From: Shinella sp. UYSO24 | GTDB lineage: Bacteria; Pseudomonadota; Alphaproteobacteria; Rhizobiales; Rhizobiaceae | Reading direction: 5' to 3' | DNA: 64,000 bases | Assembly (NCBI GenBank): GCA_902167985.1 | Contig: CABHNZ010000018.1 | Span: 1 to 64,000, forward strand | In this document: positions 47,956 through 57,768 of the stretch, piece after piece | How positions within the stretch are numbered: the first letter of the stretch is position 1 | Layout of the letters: each line of letters begins with the position of its first letter | Program-made: the position numbers and the translations under genes | Notes under the pieces: model-generated | What the model was told of the DNA's origin: nothing | Databases searched by the model: none | The model's input: only the letters and a program-made list of their open reading frames with translations

Positions 47956-48288
47956 GTGAAGTTAGACAGGAGCGCAGTCGTAGAAACGATCGTCCTGGTG
48001 AAGGTCTTCATATCCCTAGTGCGTCTTTCCAGGCTAAGAAGCTTTGGCATAGGCGGCAGAATAGTTGAGCACCAATAAGCATCGTTAAGAGCCTTGCGCT
48101 TGGGGGAGAATAAGGGCGCGGCCATCCGCTTTGCTGAGTAGGTGCTGACGCCAAGAACGATATTTCACCACCTAAATCCCTACGACATCGACGCTTGGAC
48201 TTCTGCCACCGCTTGCTGGTACTCGAAGAGAATCCGGGCCGCAAAGCGGACACCATTTGCGAAGCCTAGCCAACCGCGAGCAAGGCAC
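47956..48288. other. Gap without a recognised gene upstream of ligD
   Basis: About 330 bp between the candidate ligD promoter and the end of the next leftward gene. Short frames exist on both strands (for example 47928-48125, minus), but none has a ribosome site, motif or coherent composition. No clear repeat or hairpin was found. Confidence 0.45.
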
Positions 48289-48698
48289 TCAGAGGGTATC
48301 GGCCAATGTGCTGCCAGCTAGCAGATGGCGGCCATGGACCTCGGCCTCGTGCTGGCTAGCGTACACAAACTGCGGCGTACCGAAAGCCCTAACCAGATTC
48401 GGAATCATCGCCTCGATCTCGGCGCGTTTTTCGAGTCAGGCTCGACGATGATCAGCGCGACGCATTTTCCCGCAAGCATGTCTTTGTTCGTCTTCAGCCA
48501 GATGCCGCGCATCTTCCGGTCTTGGTGGTCCTCTTCCTGCAGAGCGGGCAGGTAGACGAGGACGAACGGGTCCTCCCCGGCCACCAACAGATCCATCTCG
48601 GCGCACCAAACATCGCCGCATCCCTTGTAGATGTGGCTCGCCTGGAACCGGACGATGGGAAATGCGCTGACGTCGTGCAGATCGAATTTTGGGAACAT
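48289..48698 (-). CDS. Unknown alpha/beta protein, 136 residues (frameshifted)
   Basis: The first 90 residues (MFPKFDLHDVSAFPIVRFQA then GCGDVWCAEMDLLVAGEDPF) have alternating strand/helix composition. After one A is restored in the run near 48428, the protein continues RAEIEAMIPNLVRAFGTPQF, VYASQHEAEVHGRHLL to a stop at 48289. The clean continuation over the repaired frame shows this is a real gene. The shape recalls small regulatory domains that control an enzyme partner, but the family is not identified. It is a single gene between ligD and the divergent receptor gene. Confidence 0.65.
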
Positions 48699-48777
48699 GG
48701 GCCGAACTCCTGGAGACTTGGTGAAGTTTCGCTCTTAAACAACTCAAAACAGGATCATCCTAACATCCTATGTTTAG

Positions 48778-48798
48778 TTGACAATAGCACTAGCTATT
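48778..48798 (+). promoter_or_regulatory. Candidate promoter with palindrome before the TonB receptor gene
   Basis: TTGACA (48778-48783) overlaps the perfect inverted repeat AATAGC-ACTA-GCTATT (48783-48798). It lies about 50-65 bp upstream of the receptor start. An operator in that position would block the promoter. The motif does not closely match the Irr or RirA sites familiar to me. Confidence 0.4.
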
Positions 48799-48844
48799 TT
48801 ATCGCAGCCATCTTCTCAACGGTTTCCAGCGTCGGTCGGGCATC

Positions 48845-51072
48845 ATGAAGACAACTTGCGATCAAACATCGGATTACAGTTTTAATCGGAAGGCGACTGC
48901 GCTCCGTCTCGGCGTTTCGATAATGCTGGCGATAGTAACCGCACATGCGGCGGTCGCTCAAAATCTGACCGACAATCCTGAGGAACCATCCAACGCCACC
49001 GATCTGGCGCCAATTGTTATCCGAAGCGAGCGCGGGATCGGACCGGTAGACGGCGTCGTCGCGCATGTTACCGCGACGGGATCTAAGACCGATACGCCTA
49101 TTGACGAAATCCCGCAGGCGATGTCCGTCGTTACGCGCACGCGGATGGATCAGCAGAACGCGCTGAATGTGGGTGACAGCCTGCGCTATACGCCGGGCGT
49201 CTTCAGCGATAGCCGCGTCGGCGGGGTGCTCGAATCCGTTTTTCTGCGGGGCTTCGGCGGGTTTGCCACGTCGGCGACCGCGCCGCAGATGCTGGACGGC
49301 TTGCCGCTTGCTATGGGGGGCGGTTGGGCGCAGCAGACGATAGACTCGTCAGTACTGGAGCGCGTAGAAGTGCTGCGTGGGCCAGCCTCCATCCTCTACG
49401 GGCAGGCGACGCCGGGCGGCATCGTCAATATGGTGAGCAAGACGCCCGGTAAGGAGGCCTATCGCGATATCGGCATCGAGACCGGCAACCGCAACCGAAT
49501 CCAGACTCGCTTCGATTTCAGCGGCCCAATCACCGACGATGGCGACTGGTCCTACCGCTTTAACGGGCTCGCCGGTCGCGCGGATCAGCAAATCGACTTT
49601 TACAAGCAGCAGCGGATCGTTTTGGCGCCGAGCCTGTCGTGGATAGCCGACGAGGATACCCATCTCATCCTGTCCGGCTTCTACCAGAACGATCCGGACA
49701 GTAACTTCGCCGGCTGGCTACCCGCCCGCGGCACCGTGCTGCCGAATGCGAGTGGGCCAATCCCGCGCCGTTTCTTGTCCGGCGAACCGGATTATGACGG
49801 ATACGACCGGCAACAGGCGATGATCGGATATAGTTTCGAACACCGCTTCGACGACGGCTGGACCTTCCGGCAGAACCTGCGTTACGTCCATGTGGATGCG
49901 CACTATCAGGCGTCGCCGTCAATTATCTGGCGCCGTTTGAAGCAAGTCCCAGCCAACTCAACCGGCTGGCTACATGGGGCGACGAGACGTTGAACAGCCT
50001 GGCGCTCGATAACCAGATCGAATACGAGGCCGAGACCGGACCGCTACAGCATACGCTGCTGGCCGGGATTAGCTATCAGCGGACGGTCGACTGGAATAGC
50101 GGTTCCGGCTGGACCTATGTCCCCGCGATTGATTATCTCTCGCCCAACTATGGCCAGCCATTCGACAGGCCACCGCTCGCCAACAGCACCAGGCAGGCCA
50201 CGGATCGCACCGGGTTCTATTTCCAGGATCAGGTGCGGCTGGATCGGCTGGTCGTCACCCTCGGCGGACGGCAGGACCGGTCGTCGATCGATACCGAAAA
50301 CCGGCTGACCGGTGCAGGTCAAGGACAGGACGATCATGCACTTTCCGGGCGGATCGGCGCGGTCTACCTTCTCGACAACGGATTTGCGCCTTATGTCGGG
50401 TATTCAACATCATTCGAACCTACCGCTGGCGTCGATGCGACCGGACGGGCCTACAAGCCGTCAACAGGTCGCCAAATCGAGATCGGTCTGCGCTATCAGC
50501 CTGAGGAATGGAATGCGTCGTTTACCGCATCGCTGTTCGATATCCATCGCGCCAATGTCAGCGTTACCGACCCAGCCACCCCCATGTATTACATCCAGAC
50601 TGGGCAGGTGCGCTCGCGCGGTGCGGAATTCGAGGCCAAGATCGGCCTGACCGACAATCTCGATCTGATCGGCGCTTATACCTATCTCGACACGACGGTC
50701 ACACATGACACCGATCCGTCGATTGTCGGTAACCGGTTGGTGGCGGTGCCCCAGCACATGGCGTCACTCTGGGCGAACTACAGCTTTGCCGCGGGCGCAT
50801 TGGAAGGCCTGAGCCTCGGGGGAGGCGTGCGGTACGTCGGCAGGTCGGCGGGCGACAATGCCAATTCGTTCGACGTGCCTGCCGCGACGCTGGTGGACGC
50901 GGCGCTCCGCTACGATTTCGGAGCGACTCATCCCGAGTTGAAAGGCTGGCGCGCAGCCGTCAATGTCAGCAACCTGTTCGATAAGACTTATGTCGCCTCC
51001 TGCTTTTCACTAGGCGGGTGTTTCTACGGCAATGGCAGGGTCGTCACCGCAAATCTTCATTATCAGTGGTAG
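48845..51072 (+). CDS. TonB-dependent siderophore receptor (frameshifted)
   Basis: About 743 residues. A signal peptide (RLGVSIMLAIVTAHAAVAQ) precedes a plug domain with DEIPQAMSVVTRTRMDQQNA, LRYTPGVFSDSR, LRGF and VEVLRGPASILYGQATPGG. A 22-strand barrel follows, ending in HYQW with the aromatic last residue. There is no STN signalling domain before the plug, so it does not talk to a FecR-type anti-sigma factor. One G is missing near 49909; restoring it gives GVAVNYLAPFEASPSQLNRL. The plug resembles receptors for ferrichrome and related hydroxamates. No siderophore ABC genes adjoin it. Confidence 0.9.
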
Positions 51073-51124
51073 GGCTTGTCTCGTAGAGATAGGATGACGG
51101 GATCGCAACTGATATGATTCTGCC

Positions 51125-51853
51125 ATGACACTACCTCCTCTTCTCTTGCCTCAGGCCCCGCGGCGCTCTCTCGTGGAAACGGCCATCGATCTCATCCGTA
51201 ACCAGGTGGAAAGCGGAGCCTGGAAAGTCGGCGAGCGTATTCCCAAGGAAGCCGAACTGGCCGAGATGCTACAGGTCGGGCGCAATACTGTGCGCGAGGC
51301 GATCCGCGTCCTGTCGCACGCAAGGCTTCTGGAAGTAAGACAGGGGGACGGTACGTACGTACGCGCCAGTGTCGATTCCGCAGAGGTGATGCGACGGGTC
51401 GCCCGGGCAAGCCTTCTCGATCATTTCGAGATGCGCGCGGTGCTAGAGGCCGCCGCTGCACGTATTGCGGCAGAGCGGCGCACTGACGAGGATATCGAAA
51501 GGCTGTCTCGTCTGCTTGAGGCACGCGGCGAGGCTGACGACGCCATCGACCGCAATACTTTCGTAGACAATGATGCCGCTTTTCATCTGGCAATCGCGCA
51601 GGCTTCGCACAACCAGGCTTTGGCGGACCTGTATCGTTATTTTGCGTCGGCAGTGCGCGCAAACATCTCCGCTGCGCTTGACGACTTCGACATGCCGGAA
51701 CCCGACCTTGCCGCTCACTCCCGCATTTTGAGTGCCATCCGTGACCGCGCGCCTGACGCAGCCGCTAAAGCAGCCCATGCGGTCGTGGCACCGATCATCG
51801 AAGCTCTCACTCCCGTTATTGGGAGGCGCAAAGACCTTATTCCGAACGATTGA
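51125..51853 (+). CDS. FadR/GntR-family regulator
   Basis: A 242-residue regulator. The GntR winged helix has SGAWKVGERIPKEAELAEML and QVGRNTVREAIRVLSHARLL, followed by an all-helical FCD ligand-binding domain with metal-site residues (FVDNDAAFHLAIAQASHNQ). FCD members sense carboxylic acids. It lies 52 bp after the receptor gene on the same strand and may be co-transcribed with it, but its natural partner could be a transporter lost from this place. Confidence 0.87.
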   Translation: MTLPPLLLPQAPRRSLVETAIDLIRNQVESGAWKVGERIPKEAELAEMLQVGRNTVREAIRVLSHARLLEVRQGDGTYVRASVDSAEVMRRVARASLLDHFEMRAVLEAAAARIAAERRTDEDIERLSRLLEARGEADDAIDRNTFVDNDAAFHLAIAQASHNQALADLYRYFASAVRANISAALDDFDMPEPDLAAHSRILSAIRDRAPDAAAKAAHAVVAPIIEALTPVIGRRKDLIPND

Positions 51854-52177
51854 GCTGACATGCTTGCCTCATCGTAGCCCGGATGTCTTGGAAATGACTC
51901 GCGTCATTCAGGCGCATAAGTTGCAGCCCATCCTACCCGGAGACCACAACCGGAGACAGGCAGGTGGCTCCGGCCCCAACTTCGGTTCGATGATCTCAAC
52001 CACCGTATTTCGGATGAATAAGCGGACAAGACCGCCCTTGCACGTCGAGCGGCGAACGACCGGTGTGTGAAAACCCCAAGTTTCATAACAGCTCAACGCC
52101 TGGAAGCTCTGTTCGTTAACGTCTGACTGAGCCGCAAGAATGCGTTCCCAGTTCCAGGCGTAAGATGGGAGCGCCTA
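51854..52177. other. Gap with one palindrome and no gene
   Basis: About 324 bp between the rightward GntR gene and the leftward fusion-protein gene. AATGAC-TCGC-GTCATT (51893-51908) is a perfect 6-bp inverted repeat about 40 bases after the GntR stop; no T-run follows. Short frames here (for example 51904-52086, minus) look spurious. Confidence 0.4.
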
Positions 52178-53056
52178 TTAATTGCCCTCAGACAGAACAG
52201 AAACCGTTGCTGTCCTCCCAGCAATCAGACGAACCGTGTTCGGGACAGTGTCGATCTCAATCCGCACCGGAATGCGCTGGGCAAGACGGACCCAAGAGAA
52301 TGTCGGAGCCACGCTTGCGAGGGAGCCCGTAGCTTCGCTTCGCTCTCGGTCTTCGATGCCGGCTGCGATACCCGCGACACGGCCGCTGACTGATTGCGGC
52401 TCTCCCATGATGTCGACCTTCACTCGGTCGCCGATATGTATCCTTGGTAGTTTAGTTTCCTCAAAGTACCCCGCCACGTAAACAGCCTGGCTTTCTATCA
52501 TGACTCCGACCGCGTTTCCGGCGGAGACATAATTGCCGGCACGGAGAGCGAAGTTCGTGATTCTCCCCGAGGCCGGGGCTCTCACAATTGTCCGGTTAAG
52601 ATTAAGCTTGGCCAGATCAAGAGCGACGAGCGCCGATTGATGGGCGGCATCTGCCTGGTGCAACTGGCCTTCTGCATGCTGCCGCTCTTTCAAGCTCGCT
52701 GCGTCTTTGGACACGAGCAGCTGATATCGTTCAAAGTCTATTCTGGCGAGATCCGCCGCGGCCTTCGTGCTTTGTAGCTGAGCCTCTGCCTCGCGCACCG
52801 CAAGTTCGAAGCGGTCCGCTTCAATCCGAAATAAGGGCGTTCCTTTTTCTACCTCAGAATTGTCGGGGACCAGAACCGCAGCGACTGGGCCGGAGACATC
52901 CGGTGCCAGTCGGATAATATCCGCCCGGACACGAGCGTCCCGCGTCCACGGCGCTTCCATATAGAATGACCACAGGTGCCAGCTTAGTACTGCCGCACAG
53001 GTCGCCATGGATAAGGTCAATAGGGCTTTGCCCGAGGTAATCGCGAAGTTCTTCAT
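52178..53056 (-). CDS. HlyD/AaeA-type efflux membrane-fusion protein
   Basis: A 292-residue periplasmic adaptor anchored by one N-terminal helix (ALLTLSMATCAAVLSWHLWS). It has the biotinyl-lipoyl halves (PWTRDARVRADIIRLAPDVS, and VRAPASGRITNFALRAGNYV), a coiled-coil hairpin between them (residues about 85-150) and the typical VYVAGYFEETKLPRI and FSWVRLAQRIPVRI. It links the FUSC inner-membrane pump to an outer-membrane channel. The start ATG at 53056 overlaps the DUF1656 stop by 4 bp. AaeA-type systems export aromatic acids. Confidence 0.9.
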   Translation of the reverse strand: MKNFAITSGKALLTLSMATCAAVLSWHLWSFYMEAPWTRDARVRADIIRLAPDVSGPVAAVLVPDNSEVEKGTPLFRIEADRFELAVREAEAQLQSTKAAADLARIDFERYQLLVSKDAASLKERQHAEGQLHQADAAHQSALVALDLAKLNLNRTIVRAPASGRITNFALRAGNYVSAGNAVGVMIESQAVYVAGYFEETKLPRIHIGDRVKVDIMGEPQSVSGRVAGIAAGIEDRERSEATGSLASVAPTFSWVRLAQRIPVRIEIDTVPNTVRLIAGRTATVSVLSEGN

Positions 53057-53262
53057 GTCTGCAACCAGTTGAGAATGGCAGATAGCCCGCCAACGAAGGT
53101 GATGTAGAGTGCGAGATTGAACAGGGAGGGGTGCCAGACGGCCCGATAAAGACCGATCCGCGCGAAAAGCGACGTCATCATGCGGAAGAGACCGAAGGCA
53201 CCCAGAGCGAGCGCCGAAAGCCCTGGCAGGAAGACGCCATAGAGGTCGAGTTGTCCGGTCAC
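53053..53262 (-). CDS. DUF1656 small membrane protein (AaeX-like)
   Basis: A 69-residue protein with two hydrophobic segments and the DUF1656 motif LYRAVWHPSLFNLALYITFV. The start is a GTG at 53262, preceded by AAGGAAT, which yields the family's short N-terminus (TGQLDLYGVFLPG). It overlaps the FUSC stop and the fusion-protein start by 4 bp each, so all three are translationally coupled. AaeX homologues accompany AaeAB pumps; their exact role is unknown. Confidence 0.87.
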   Translation of the reverse strand: MTGQLDLYGVFLPGLSALALGAFGLFRMMTSLFARIGLYRAVWHPSLFNLALYITFVGGLSAILNWLQT

Positions 53263-55282
53263 GTAGCATTCCTTTTTGAGGGCGGTATTACCAAGACGGG
53301 CGGATCCGCCTCGGGGGCGAGGCACACACGAAGAGCGACCGCGTGCACGACGAGTGCCGTGTCGGCGTCGGTTACCATCGTATCGCCAAGCGAAAGGATA
53401 AGGTCGTCGAGCAGTTCGAGCGTATGTCCCAGCGCGTCACCCCGTTCGGCGGGCGCAAGCCGGTAGAGGATCTCAAGCCGGGAGAAGATCGCTTCCGCCT
53501 TCAGCCTGATCAGCATCGACGCTTCTTCAGACAGCTCTTGCATCGATTTCTTAGTCAGTCCTGCCCGCAAATCCCTCAACAGATCGGCGTCGGCAGTGCC
53601 GGAAATTGGAGGAAGCTTTGCCGCCCTGGCGGCAAACAGGCCTGCGACGTCGATGACGCGGTGGTGTGTGACAACCGGGTCGGTATGCCGGCCGGACGCG
53701 ATGCTGACGACACGCCTCTGGACCACTGAAAACAGCCTCCGGGCATTTGTCTCAGCCTTGATTGATCGAAAGATGCTGCAGACGACGATCGTCCAGACCA
53801 TCGCGAGGAGAGTTGCTACGCTGGTATTTGCAAACGTCGTGAAGTCACTGTTCTGATGCGTCTGGAGGGTGACAAGGAGCGGAAAGTTGATGCAGAGCCC
53901 CATACCGACTATTGCGAGCGAAGGTGCCGCAAGACATATTCCTGCGGGGATCAGGAACAGGCCGAGGGCGGCGACAAGCGGCATGAAACCATCGATGACC
54001 GGTAGGATGACAAAGCCGTAGAAGAATGCTGCCAGAACCGAGCCGCTGGTGACCCCGACGAATTTGCGCATGGCTGGAACCGGATCGTCCATTGTCGCAA
54101 GGAGGCAGCACAGCACTCCCGAAATCTGTGCAAAGGTCATTCCATCGGTCCAACCGCTTGTGATCCAGAAGACCGTGGAAGTTGCCAGGCAGATTGCGAC
54201 CGTCAGCGCGGATAGCGCCGCCATCCCGATATCACCATGCGGCCGCGGAACAGGTCGGGAGATGCGACGCGGCCAGCGGCTCGTGCTGTATTCTCGTTCT
54301 TCAATGCCTCCCGAAGGAACTGACACGCACGGCAGACCTCAACAATATCCCTCAGGTTGCGCGCAACATTGGCAAGGAGCAGGCTTTCCCATGATCGAGG
54401 CTCTCCAGAAGAGGCCGGCAGATCTTTGGCCGTCAAGATTCCGGATGCGCTTGTTGACGACGATCCGAGCGCATCGATTACGGACACAGCCTGCTTTGCC
54501 TGCGAGCTATCCAATCTGGCCAGTGCACGTCGCAGATCCTCGATCTCGCTGAGCAACGGAAGGAAGGACACCATCCGGTGCTGTAGCGATCTTACCAGCG
54601 TAACGGCATGGCGGTACCTCGATCCATCATATTGCAGGTGGGTTGTGAATGACCGCAGGTCGGCCGCGTCTGCCGCCAGGGCGTAGCGTTCCGCTCTGCT
54701 TCGGGCTTCATCCTGCTCGGCAGTTGCAATTGCCGTAAGGAGTGCTTGCGCCCTTGAAATCCAAGCATCGATCCTGCCGAGGAGGATTGTTCCGACATGA
54801 ACCGGGAGAACAACGTGGCTGACAATCGAGGCGCACATGATCGCAAGCCCGATCTCCTCGACGCGGGAGACGACCGTGTCGAACGTATTTGCGGGTGCCG
54901 TGACCAATGGCAGCCCGGCAAGCAGTACCGTGTATCCGGCAAGAAGCGGTGCATAGCTGCGAGGTGTGCGATCGAGCAGGCTGATGAAGGTGCATCCAGA
55001 CACCCAGGTTATGATAGCTGCAGACAGCAGGATCGGCTCGTTCACGAGGTTCGGGACCAGGATAAGTGTCGCGGCGCCGCCGATCACAGTGCCCACCATG
55101 CGGTAGAGCGATTTCGATGAGATTGCGCCAGACAGCGGATGAGCCACGATGTAAACGGTTGCCACTGCCCAGAACGGTCGTGGCAGATCGAACCTTACGG
55201 CGATGTAATAGGCAGACATGGCCGCTAGGAATGTCTTTAGCGAAAAGATTACATTCCTGGTGGTGACAACCGGAGCGCTCAT
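53259..55282 (-). CDS. FUSC-family aromatic-acid-type efflux pump, AaeB-like (frameshifted)
   Basis: About 675 residues with two FUSC membrane blocks: SLKTFLAAMSAYYIAVRFDL then RPFWAVATVYIVAHPLSGAI at the N-terminus, and AALSALTVAICLATSTVFWI after residue 350. A cytoplasmic helical domain follows each block. One base is missing near 54239, splitting the protein exactly before the second membrane block (GRHGDIGMAALSA expected). The ATG overlaps the stop of a small upstream gene by 4 bp. Homologues export p-hydroxybenzoate and related aromatics. Confidence 0.87.
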
Positions 55283-55644
55283 GACTCCTCTCCGGACGGG
55301 TGGTTACTTCGCGAGTTGCCTTGCTCATCCGTGGTGTAGGTAAGGCCGTAGAGTTCGGGCGAAACGTAGCAGAAGAACGTCGCCGCGATGCAGGCATGCA
55401 TATACGCTTCTACGGGGTCGACGCACGAAACAGATGGTTCGCTTCGAGGCTGGTGGGCAGATAACCGGCGCACCGTCGTAAGCAAGACTTTCGTGATCCC
55501 GCGCACACCGGAGACCAGACCGAACCGGATGCGCTGGTCGTGTTGAAGCAGGGTGCAGTCGCGACGACCACGCTTCTGCCGGAGGCGGAATTCGGTCTCG
55601 AAGATATCAGACCACCGATTGGAGGAAGGTTCGTATCGTGCCAT
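55279..55644 (-). CDS. Small protein of unknown function, first gene of the efflux operon
   Basis: About 121 residues starting MARYEPSSNRWSDIFETEFR. The N-terminal half is basic, and a mildly hydrophobic segment (AYMHACIAATFFCYVSPELY) lies near residues 80-100. The TGA overlaps the FUSC ATG (55279-55282), which supports translation. A longer start at 55683 would overlap the divergent regulator further. The family is not recognised. Confidence 0.5.
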   Translation of the reverse strand: MARYEPSSNRWSDIFETEFRLRQKRGRRDCTLLQHDQRIRFGLVSGVRGITKVLLTTVRRLSAHQPRSEPSVSCVDPVEAYMHACIAATFFCYVSPELYGLTYTTDEQGNSRSNHPSGEES

Positions 55645-56583
55645 CGACATTCTCCGGGTTCTTTCGGAGAACACTATCGACAAAGCACTCAGAGGAATTT
55701 AGATATATCATTTGATGATAACGAAATTCCACCAAATCAACTGTCCCTTTCAGACGCTCTTCTTGAGGAAGATCCTGAACAGTCGAGCCTGAGAACGCAT
55801 GCGGTTAGGATCGACGTCTCGCAGAATGAACGCGAGGCGCCTGAGCACCGTCATCGGAAAGGGCAGCTGGTCATGGCGTCGCGAGGCGCCGTGACATGTC
55901 GTGTTCCGAGCGGCATGTGGATGGTGCCGCCGCAATGCGGAGTTTGGGTTCCCGGCGGGATGCTGCACAGCAACGTCGCGACCGTCAATGCGCGGTTGTT
56001 TTTTCTTTTTATCGAGCCGGACGCCGCCGATCTGCCGGATCGATGTTGCACACTTTCACTATCTCCGCTTGTCAGAGAGCTCATCATTGAGATGGCTGAC
56101 CAATCTGAGGTCGCGGTTGCTTATGGGGAGACAATCACAAGCCTACTTCTGTCGGTCTTGTCACGGATGCCGGTGGAGAATCTGCATTTACCGCTGACGG
56201 CCGAGGCAAGATTGAACCGTATCGCCTCTGCGCTGGTGGAAGATCCGTCCGACCGCAGCACCGTAGCACAATGGGCCAAGCGCGTGGCGATGAGCGAGAA
56301 CTCTCTAGCGCGTCTCGTACAGCAGGAAACCGGCTTGACCTTCGGTCGTTGGCGGCAGCAGTTGCAATTGATCATTGCCATCCGAAGCCTTGCAGCCGGG
56401 GCGACCGTACAGCAGGTTTCGGGAGACCTTGGATATGAATCCGTTTCCGCCTTCATTACGATGTTCAAGAAAGCACTTGGTACATCGCCAGCGCAATATT
56501 TGCGCAAGCTCGAACGTCGAACCTTAGGGCTGCATCGACATAAGCAACCGATTGGAGAGGAAGCATGTTCACCCACATCATGA
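55540..56583 (+). CDS. AraC-family regulator of the efflux operon (start uncertain)
   Basis: An AraC protein with a cupin sensor (HRHRKGQLVMASRGAVTCRV, WMVPPQCGVWVPGGMLHSN) and a C-terminal DNA-binding domain (AQWAKRVAMSENSLARLVQQ; VQQVSGDLGYESVSAFITMF, then LGTSPAQYLRKLE). Family similarity begins near 55740. The only normal in-frame start upstream is TTG at 55540, which would overlap the divergent small gene by about 100 bp. The true start may therefore be hidden by a frame error around 55640-55730. Its position opposite the FUSC operon suggests it controls that pump. It overlaps the VOC gene by 19 bp. Confidence 0.8.
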   Translation: MLKQGAVATTTLLPEAEFGLEDIRPPIGGRFVSCHRHSPGSFGEHYRQSTQRNLDISFDDNEIPPNQLSLSDALLEEDPEQSSLRTHAVRIDVSQNEREAPEHRHRKGQLVMASRGAVTCRVPSGMWMVPPQCGVWVPGGMLHSNVATVNARLFFLFIEPDAADLPDRCCTLSLSPLVRELIIEMADQSEVAVAYGETITSLLLSVLSRMPVENLHLPLTAEARLNRIASALVEDPSDRSTVAQWAKRVAMSENSLARLVQQETGLTFGRWRQQLQLIIAIRSLAAGATVQQVSGDLGYESVSAFITMFKKALGTSPAQYLRKLERRTLGLHRHKQPIGEEACSPTS

Positions 56584-56939
56584 TCGGAAGCAATGACCTG
56601 GAGCGCTCCAGACAATTTTACGACGCGACATTCGCTGCCTTGGGAGGCAATCTTGGCGAGATGGATGCGAGGGGCCGCCTGATCTACCTCCATGAGGGTG
56701 GCCGTCTCATGATTACAACACCGATCGATGGCAAACCAGCGACCGCAGCCAATGGAGGCACGATCGGTATCGCAGCGGCGAGTCCGGACCATGTTCTCGC
56801 ATGGCATGCCGCTGGTACCGCGAATGGTGGCACAGCGATTGAGAGCCAGCCTGCGGAGCGTCCAAACGGAGCCTTTGTGGCATATCTCCGCGACCCGGAT
56901 GGAAACAAGCTCAGCGCGCGGTCTCACCCGGCGAAATGA
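56565..56939 (+). CDS. VOC-family (glyoxalase-like) protein
   Basis: A 124-residue protein of the vicinal oxygen chelate fold: MFTHIMIGSNDLERSRQFYD at the N-terminus and AYLRDPDGNKLSAR at the C-terminus carrying the last metal-site region. Metal ligands may be His4 and the glutamate in YLHEGGR. Members include glyoxalase I and antibiotic-resistance and dioxygenase proteins; the substrate cannot be told. It overlaps the upstream AraC gene by 19 bp, so the two are co-expressed. The 253 bp beyond it (56940-57192) hold no gene. Confidence 0.87.
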   Translation: MFTHIMIGSNDLERSRQFYDATFAALGGNLGEMDARGRLIYLHEGGRLMITTPIDGKPATAANGGTIGIAAASPDHVLAWHAAGTANGGTAIESQPAERPNGAFVAYLRDPDGNKLSARSHPAK

Positions 56940-57192
56940 TATAGGCGCGCCGAACAGATGATGGGCAGCTTGCGCTGCGACCTACATGCCTGAGCCACAA
57001 AAGGAATTTGCCGTACGAAAAGTGTGCAAGAACAAGGTCGCCGGTTCGGATCCTTTCAACCGCAGCCCGCTAAATTTCTAACGCGCGATCCCCGTCGCCG
57101 AGACGAGAAGATCTCATCGCGACCATTCCGGATCCTTCACCCATACGCGTCGGACAGGCTCGAATATAAAGCACCGATACAGCTCGCGATCG

Positions 57193-57732
57193 TCAATCGG
57201 GTATAACCAGCGGACCACAATCGCCGTCGGCGATAAAAGTTGCGAGCAGCGCTGCAGGCTCGGTCTTGCTGATATTCTCAGCGAACAGATGCACCGCTCC
57301 GGGGGGCTCGAACCAGGTCTCCCCCGCCCGGTAGATTCCGGGCGGCCCGCCTTCCAGTTGCGAGCGCAAAGACCCCTTCAGCACGAAGGCGGAGACGGAG
57401 CCGGGATGCCGGTGTCGCGGCGTATAAGCATCGGGCGGATAATCGACCACCGCGACGGTCAACGACTTGCCGGGCACGTTCGACAGCGGTTCGCAGGAGA
57501 TCGGCCTGACGGTCGTCTGGGGCCGTCCGGCTACCGCGGGGTCCGACACCCCCATGATGTGGCCGGAATGCGCCGGATCGACCTGGCTGGCGGGATTGAC
57601 GGTGATAGCCACCATGGCAGCGAGCGCGGCAATGGCGGCAAGGGTCATCGCCATGCGCTGAGCCACCGGTTTACCGCCGCCGGCCGAGGTGAGGAGAGAA
57701 TTAACATTTCGTATCAGCATGGCATACCGCAT
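57193..57732 (-). CDS. Membrane-anchored cupin-domain protein
   Basis: This 179-residue protein has one N-terminal hydrophobic anchor (MTLAAIAALAAMVAITVNPA), then a single cupin domain with the metal motif TPRHRHPGSVSAFVLKG and GETWFEPPGAVHLFAEN. The usual His/Glu/His set is largely present (HRH, H in VHLF). It may be an exported dioxygenase-like or ligand-binding protein. An alternative start four codons in is possible. It follows the epimerase gene on the same strand by 36 bp and probably shares its transcript. Confidence 0.78.
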   Translation of the reverse strand: MRYAMLIRNVNSLLTSAGGGKPVAQRMAMTLAAIAALAAMVAITVNPASQVDPAHSGHIMGVSDPAVAGRPQTTVRPISCEPLSNVPGKSLTVAVVDYPPDAYTPRHRHPGSVSAFVLKGSLRSQLEGGPPGIYRAGETWFEPPGAVHLFAENISKTEPAALLATFIADGDCGPLVIPD

Positions 57733-57768
57733 CCATCTATCGGCGTTCCAAGGGTCGCGCCATCGGCG

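Noticed and set aside
57024..57206. A 60-codon plus-strand frame between the VOC and cupin genes
   Set aside because: It has no ribosome site, biased composition and no recognisable family.
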